In this document: one piece after another, positions 8,453 to 12,983 of the stretch
Layout of the letters: every line of letters starts with the position of its first letter
How positions within the stretch are numbered: position 1 is the first letter of the stretch
Assembly: GCA_032353305.1 (NCBI GenBank)
Contig: JAUCNG010191085.1
Coordinates: 1 to 12,983 of the forward strand
Reading direction: 5' to 3'
Source: Cephalothrix spiralis
Lineage: Eukaryota; Nemertea; Palaeonemertea; Archinemertea; Cephalotrichidae
DNA length: 12,983 bases
Program-made: the position numbers and the translations under genes
Notes under the pieces: generated by a model
The model's input: only the letters and a program-made list of their open reading frames with translations
Told to the model about the DNA's origin: nothing
Database searches by the model: none

Positions 8453-8712
8453 TATTTAAACCTAGGGTTTTGATCCCAGCTGCTTTATGAAACTTATATA
8501 TGGAAGCTTCAATAGACCATGGGCTACAAGAGTAAGATCAGTTTGGAACGAAATTCCAATCAGGGATCGAGCTATGACCTTGGGCCCGGAGGTCGAGGTT
8601 AAAAAGTCAAAGTCGTCGTAGAGAGTCACTGGATAGCTTATGAAATTCTTATAAACCGTCATACACTGTACAATCGTTTTCTTTAAAGTTAATATTTTTC
8701 GACGCTAGAGGT
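8453..8712 (+). repeat. Family R, copy 2 left part, interrupted by a transposon
   Basis: It shares with copy 1: cctagggttttgatcccagc (8461), atgaaacttatat.tggaagc, gagctatgacc, ttg.gcccggaggtcgaggt, aaaaagtcaaagtcgtcgta, ggatagcttatgaaattct and cgacgctagaggtcatt (ending at 8716). The blocks are in a rotated order compared with copy 1. After 8720 the repeat is broken by the inserted element and resumes at 9885 with gtcaaaatatgtatattt, which matches 'gtcaaaataggtatttt' of copy 1. Confidence 0.85.
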
Positions 8713-8720
8713 CATTATAG
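8713..8720. repeat. Left target-site duplication of the inserted transposon
   Basis: The 8-mer cattatag abuts the left terminus agggtcccc. An identical copy abuts the right terminus. The preceding base t is also shared (8712 and 9876), so 9 bp cannot be excluded. Confidence 0.85.
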
Positions 8721-8739
8721 AGGGTCCCCAAGGGGTAAA

Positions 8740-8932
8740 GCCGACAGACGCGACAGACCCGTTTTTGGATGGTTTGAAAGCGACAAGTCCGACATCTCAA
8801 AATTTAAATATGGCTGAACTTCGACAGTCCGACATGCATTACATTAATATCGACAGACAGCTGCATAATTTGTAACGCGACATTCTCCGACAGACACAGC
8901 TTGCAAACTTTGACAGACCGACAGCCAGCCTA
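8740..8932 (+). repeat. Left subterminal CGACA(G) repeat cluster
   Basis: About ten copies of CGACA, most preceded by C or T and followed by G, occur at irregular spacing of 7-40 bp (for example 8741, 8751, 8781, 8789, 8822, 8829, 8850, 8878, 8888, 8918). The matching cluster at the other end lies at about 9768-9855. Clustered subterminal short motifs are often transposase binding sites in hAT-type elements; that role here is an inference. Confidence 0.75.
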
Positions 8933-9651
8933 TTTACAATAAAAGCAAATGCTTTTAGAAGGTCTAATAGATCGTATATCTTCAAAAAATTTCATTGTAT
9001 TTTGCCTATGTTGACTCTTATGTTTTACTTTTGTACCCTATAACTTGCCAACACAGACGAGACCATAATACGTTGCAGAACTATCAGCTCGGTCGGATAC
9101 ATGAGGACGAGGTCCGTGGCATTTATTTATCACGTCATGATATTTATTACCCTGGAGTTAATAAATTATAAAATTTCAGTGCGTTTTGATCCACTATTTT
9201 CAAAATTTTCCTCGCCTCGCTCGGCTCGGCTCGATCACATTATAAATTACTGTTTGTGTAAGAAGGAGCGCGAAACAAAACAGCTTTTTCACTTATTGAA
9301 ATTTAATCCCATCAATATAAACTGTGTTGGTTGTTTCAATGCAAATGCCACTCCGATCCCCTCCGCTATCTGAACTTACTACATAAGTACGGTGGGGTAT
9401 TCAGATTAAACGTAGACATATCGGAATGTGCAAAGGGTCTCAAAATGAGAATAATGACCCTAAATTTTCAAAATGTTCTCGCCTCGCTTCGCTCGGCTCC
9501 ATAACATCATATATTTTTTTCGCGGAAGAAGGCGCGCAAAATTAACCGTTTTTTCTCACAATCAATCCTCCTTCTCGTAGATACGTCATTTGGCTATATC
9601 TGTGTAGACCACAACAGTTAGAATAATTTTAGAATAAAAGACATTTTGTTA

Positions 9652-9672
9652 AAAAATATATATATATGTCAT
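9652..9672. repeat. (AT)n microsatellite
   Basis: A short run of alternating A and T (aatatatatatatatg) lies inside the transposon between the CTCG core and the right CGACA cluster. Confidence 0.75.
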
Positions 9673-9767
9673 ATATCAAATGCCTGACTTTGAGTGCCTT
9701 AATCCATTGTTTTTGCCCTTGGTATGCTTAAAATCGCTTGGCTTCCAGGGGGCATCGGAGTGTGACC

Positions 9768-9855
9768 CGTCCGACAGATAGACATCCGACAGGCCATACT
9801 GTTAATCCGACATACGACACGCCATCCTTCGGTTTCCGACACTACGCGACAGGCA
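9768..9855 (+). repeat. Right subterminal CGACA(G) repeat cluster
   Basis: Six copies of CGACA occur near 9771, 9787, 9808, 9815, 9837 and 9847, followed by an 11-base C run (9856-9866) and the right terminus. They are in the same orientation as the left cluster, so these subterminal repeats are direct, not inverted. Confidence 0.75.
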
Positions 9856-9876
9856 CCCCCCCCCCCTTGGGGGCCT

Positions 9877-9884
9877 CATTATAG
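9877..9884. repeat. Right target-site duplication of the inserted transposon
   Basis: The 8-mer cattatag follows gggggcct and is then followed by gtcaaaatatg, the continuation of the interrupted family R repeat. Confidence 0.85.
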
Positions 9885-9970
9885 GTCAAAATATGTATAT
9901 TTAGTATTATGGTGAAAGCTAAAAATGATTGCAGAGTGTCGTGATTTGTTTTAAACGATAGCTTGTTGGG
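9885..9970 (+). repeat. Family R, copy 2 continuation and a further degenerate piece
   Basis: The segment gtcaaaatatgtatattt continues the repeat broken at 8720. A little further, 'gagtgtcgtgatttgtttta' followed by aacgatagctt (about 9935-9965) resembles 'gagagtcacgttttttaacg' followed by gatagct of the copy at 10321, suggesting another worn unit. Confidence 0.55.
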
Positions 9971-10024
9971 AGGGCGTCAGAAGACTGGCTCAAATAGACA
10001 CAGACGGTCCGCTTTATGAGCATT

Positions 10025-10245
10025 TACCCTTAGGCCTGTAGACCTATCCCGCACTCTAATCTAGTTTTTTTACCCCGAAGCGTCCCACTCCACGTATTTA
10101 ACCTGACCGAGTCACCCAGGAGGCAGTGTACGCTGAAGAACTTGCCCAAGGTTCTTCCCGATAGAAAGTATTGTCGAGCCCGGGTGGGACCTTCGGATAC
10201 AAAGACCGACTCAATACCACTTTGTTACCGAGGCGCAATAGCAAT
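10025..10245 (-). mobile_element. tRNA-derived SINE
   Basis: On the minus strand a tRNA-like head runs from gcctcgg (10235) through aacaaagtggtattgagtcg, gtctttgtatccgaaggtcc, and a degenerate B box (gggctcgacaa, near 10171-10182). An anticodon-like stem, tcgg...ccga, encloses ctttgta or nearby. The 3' acceptor half is missing, so it is not a working tRNA. The body continues with aagaaccttgggcaagttct, tcagcgtacactgcctcctg, ggtgac and ttaaatacgtgg. A 'ccttgggcaag...ctt...tgcctc' block of this kind recurs in tRNA-derived SINEs of marine animals. The 3' end is not clear and is placed approximately. The 69-codon minus-strand frame at 10098-10307 overlaps this element and is not a gene. Confidence 0.62.
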
Positions 10246-10320
10246 AGCATTCGAGTTATTTCGAAAATAAACATGAGGTTATATGCGGAATGTTTTCTAT
10301 AGTTCAATCTACGCCGCTAG

Positions 10321-10460
10321 GAGAGTTTAAATGCCAAGGTCTCAAAGGTTAAAAATTCAAAATCGTCGTAGAGAGTCACGTTTTTTAACGGATAGCTCAT
10401 AAAAATGAAACTTCTGCAGTGATTTTTATTTTTCTCTAAATCCAATATTTACGCTCTTAT
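10321..10460 (+). repeat. Family R, copy 3 (diverged)
   Basis: Blocks shared with copies 1 and 2: ccaaggtctcaaaggttaaa, attcaaaatcgtcgtagaga, gtcacgttttttaacggata, gctcat, then gaaacttctg and atatttacgctc. It is more diverged and lacks the 'cccggaggtcgagg' block in intact form. Confidence 0.65.
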
Positions 10461-10890
10461 TTTTGGCCTTTTTAGACGTTAGTGCCCATACAAAATTCAA
10501 TCTCTATGGTCTTTTTTACATTCCATAGGTGACGTAAAAGATCACAGTTAGTATTATTCGTTCTCACATTTTCAGCATTTATACCTTCCAGCAAGGTCGA
10601 ATGCGATCAGTTACGTTTCGGACAGATCCGTCTTGACTGATACGAGTGAATCTGCCCCCAGTTGACTTGCTTGTTTTTCTTAACCATTGTGTTAACTACC
10701 ATAATAGTGTTCCTCTTTGAAGACTCAATTAAGGATTTGAGTTGTCGGAAACCAGTAGGAAGAGCCATAATATCATAAAAAGAGCGAGCCGAAAAATTTT
10801 GGCGTCAAAATAAGGCAGAAAAATCATTTTTTGATCCAATATGCCAATAAATAGGACATAAATCTAAACAGTAGGAGACCTAGGAGGACT
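10461..10890. other. No gene recognised
   Basis: AT-rich DNA. At about 10780-10805 the string aaaagagcgagccgaaaaat is, on the minus strand, similar to the 'tcggctcgctc' side of the CTCG core of the transposon family, but it is too short to call a copy. Confidence 0.45.
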
Positions 10891-10900
10891 GGTCAATAGA

Positions 10901-10922
10901 TGTCGCTATTTTTAATGAATAT
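10901..10922. repeat. 22-bp direct repeat, copy A
   Basis: The string tgtcgctatttttaatgaat followed by at is identical to 11308-11329. The 385 bp between the copies include gggtgct...agcaccc palindromes near 10946 and 10960. Confidence 0.8.
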
Positions 10923-11307
10923 CTGTCAGGTTGCTGAACCGTGGGTGCTTGTAGATGCTGAGCACCCCCAATAAAAATGTCGTGGTTCTATTTGGTAATC
11001 AGCACACCCAATAATTTTGGCAAAAAAAATAAAAATTGTTTTGCTAGGCAATAGAACAATCTTTTAATTCCCAATTACTATTTTCCATAAACTAACATAA
11101 TTTGCCATGCATTAGATTTCGCGATTTTGGTTTCAAGATTATATTTGCCCTTAATACATATTTTTTGCTACCGTTGAACAAGTTTCGATAATTTTGCAAA
11201 GTGATTTAGTAGCAAATCAAAATGTTATTTTGGGTGCTGCTAACGGAAACAATGCTTCCCAAAAAGATTTAGACAAATCATTTTAAACTTCCGCCACGCT
11301 TGATATA

Positions 11308-11340
11308 TGTCGCTATTTTTAATGAATATATGTCGCTATT
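11308..11340. repeat. 22-bp direct repeat, copy B plus a 10-bp third copy
   Basis: Identical to 10901-10922 over 22 bases and followed immediately by a partial third copy, tgtcgctatt, at 11331-11340. The flanked segment could be an insertion with a long duplication or a tandem-unit remnant; no transposon termini were recognised. Confidence 0.75.
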
Positions 11341-12590
11341 AGCAATACTTTAAGTGATAAACGACATATTTCCCTTGATGATTCACGTAGCCTATTTTTA
11401 TATATGGCTTCATGTATGCGTGTTTTTATGTGTCGATCATTTTATTGTAATGATTGCATTGAGGTAAAACGCAAGATTTTTTAAAGGGAATATACTTCAC
11501 GGTTTAATAATCAATACACATATGTTCATGTAAGACCAAGACATATATAGGGATATGAATAACTATTCATCGATAACCCATCAGCCATAACCATTACTTA
11601 TTAATACAGTGTACAAAATCATTTAAAGGTATTCCCTAGTAAAGAAAGACCTATTGATCTTAATTTTTAGGATTAATGATAAGAAATTACAATTGATGGT
11701 CAAGCTGTCACATTGGTAAGTGTTCCTATACTAATTTATAAATATCAAAATTTAATCTTAGTATGAACTATTTGAAATTTATTACATTGTGTACTTAGGC
11801 CTCAAATGTGTATGAATGAATAATAATACTAAAAATTAATATCAGATCGCGGAGTCATGTTATACTTTGTGGCGTATGACTCACCTCATATATAAAATCA
11901 AAAGTTTCCATTATTTAAAAAAACATTCAAGTCTCTTTCATTTTAGTATACTGTATACAGATATGTGTTCAAACTAAACAATATGTAACAGATCCTAATA
12001 ACTGCTAATAAAACGCCCAGTTTATATAATGAAATGGACATTTTTTTGATGCAATGCAATGTTTTGCAAAACGGTAACATTAACAATTAGTCTCAGATCA
12101 ATTAAAGAATTGTAACAAATTGAATCGCAAAATTGCTGATATATGTTCTTGAAATCTTTTTCGTATGATCAGTAATGACAAGAATATAACACTTTTGGCG
12201 CATTCTCATATACCTAACAATAAACATTATTCAATGGGGATCATAGTGTAAATTATACGGATAACCACTCTCTCTATTAACTTTTGGGACCATTCAAGAC
12301 AATTTTGAATATTTCCATATGAATTACACGATTGAAATATGGTAACAGACAGAAAAGGAGGTTTTTACCCTCCTTGTACACGCTGGTAAATACCAAAATC
12401 AATTCAAACCCAGCAATCAGTGCATGTTTTTGTTTTATTGAGATAATACTAGCATAGTACCAGGAGTACCATTCTTTTTAATCCAAAATAACTAATCCGT
12501 GACTAATAGTTCTGTTATTTAAAAAGTGGAACCGGTCGTTTATTATCACCTCCAAAGTTGGGGTGTACACTGTACAATGTAAAATATTTT
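11341..12590. other. No gene recognised; AT-rich intergenic or intronic DNA
   Basis: No ORF, RNA or element with ends is visible. A 7-bp hairpin, aaggagg / cctcctt, lies at 12355-12375, with no known role in an animal genome. Confidence 0.5.
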
Positions 12591-12911
12591 CGATACTTAC
12601 CAGATCTGCTTTTTTCTTCGGTTTATTTATGAGGTTGCATAGAGAATGACTTTTCGCAACACTTTTGCCCCATTTTAACTGGTGGCCTACCCCTATAATC
12701 GCTCAGTGATACAAATAACAACCTCGTTCGTGAAGATTCATGAACCGAAATGCTGCTTTAACGAGCATCTAAAAGCGCTCACTGGGATACCTAACCCAGG
12801 CCGTCCATTTCAAATAGACTATCTCCAGTCTGGAGAGAAGGACTTACTGCTCTTGATTGTAGAATCACCAGATGATAATATTTTGAATATATTTTTCAGA
12901 TTTTTAAAACT

Positions 12912-12983
12912 ATGGCTGAGTCACCAGAATCACCGTATGTCGTCATGGATGAACCAATAACAATTTCAAGTTTGCATGGACCA
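12912..12983 (+). CDS. Possible first coding exon of a plus-strand gene, cut by the window edge
   Basis: An ATG at 12912-12914 in a fair Kozak context (A at -3, G at +4) opens a frame of 24 codons that runs to the window end without a stop: MAESPESPYVVMDEPITISS followed by LHGP. Thirteen bases upstream, 'atatatttttcag' ends at 12899 and looks like a splice acceptor, so the exon could begin at 12900 with a short 5' UTR. The acidic, Ser/Pro-rich start is typical of intracellular proteins, but I recognise no family. A different upstream frame (12682-12960, GTG start, 92 codons) overlaps in another phase. Support is composition, acceptor and start context only. Confidence 0.33.
   Translation, partial: MAESPESPYVVMDEPITISSLHGP

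Larger units (their letters stand above)
8721..9876 (+). mobile_element. Intact non-autonomous DNA transposon (1156 bp) with an 8-bp target-site duplication
   Basis: The left end is agggtccccaagggg (8721-8735). The right end ccccttgggggcct (9863-9876) is its imperfect reverse complement, giving terminal inverted repeats of about 14-15 bp. The flanks are identical 8-mers cattatag at 8713-8720 and 9877-9884. Removing the element and one 8-mer restores a family R sequence closely matching the uninterrupted copy near 6005-6025. The first 200 bp carry about ten CGACA/CGACAG motifs and the last about 110 bp (9768-9855) carry six more, in the same orientation at both ends. The core holds two CTCGCCTCGCTTCGCTCGGCTC blocks. 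No transposase is encoded, so mobilisation would need a partner element. An 8-bp duplication fits hAT, P or Merlin-type transposases; the termini alone do not let me choose. Confidence 0.85.

Noticed and set aside
9101-9373. 90-codon plus-strand frame inside the intact transposon
   Set aside because: It crosses the CTCG core and has no DDE-like residues or family resemblance. The matching region of the related element is not open in a comparable way.
9856-9866. Run of 11 C as a biological signal
   Set aside because: It is next to the transposon terminus and may be slippage or a sequencing-length error; nothing can be inferred from it.
10098-10307. 69-codon minus-strand frame
   Set aside because: It overlaps the tRNA-derived SINE; the reading is incidental.
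12355-12375. 7-bp hairpin resembling a bacterial terminator
   Set aside because: The sequence is from an animal-type genome with no gene ending there; it is a chance hairpin.

Overview
This window looks like intergenic or intronic DNA from an animal nuclear genome, most likely a marine invertebrate. It is AT-rich and has no operon layout or long conserved ORF. It is built from layers of decayed transposable elements and repeats. Palindromes such as ACATGTA and GGTACCGGTACC-like runs, 'taggcctac' strings and a tRNA-derived SINE remind me of echinoderm or hemichordate genomes, but I cannot fix the taxon.

Layout. 1-400: AT-rich DNA with a short GTTCGTTGG minisatellite. 400-999 (minus): the decayed 3' end of a non-LTR retrotransposon (LINE) reverse transcriptase ORF, with two frameshifts and an internal stop. 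1095-2150: a composite foldback element with about 17-bp terminal inverted repeats, containing a mixed-orientation array with two long internal hairpins. 2991-3225: a second foldback. 3422-3660: a weaker inverted-repeat pair. 4525-5160: a truncated copy of a non-autonomous DNA transposon with CGACA-rich subterminal repeats and a CTCGCTTCGCTCGGCTC tandem core. 5851-6135: a dispersed repeat called 'family R' here. 7137-7206: a small hairpin. 7920-8191: a decayed N-terminal piece of a probable piggyBac-like transposase, with a GGGTCA/TGACCC palindrome upstream. 8453-10460: a block of R copies interrupted by a full-length 1156-bp transposon (8721-9876) with a perfect 8-bp target-site duplication, and also containing a tRNA-derived SINE (minus strand, about 10025-10245). 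10901-11340: a duplicated 22-bp motif. 11340-12600: AT-rich DNA with nothing recognised.

The only hint of a host gene is at the right edge. A polypyrimidine-AG acceptor at 12899 is followed by an ATG at 12912 whose frame stays open to the window end, so this may be the first coding exon of a plus-strand gene. No complete host gene, rRNA or functional tRNA is visible. The best-supported discovery is the nested transposon at 8721-9876: its empty site can be reconstructed from a paralogous R copy near 6010, and a truncated relative lies at 4525-5160.
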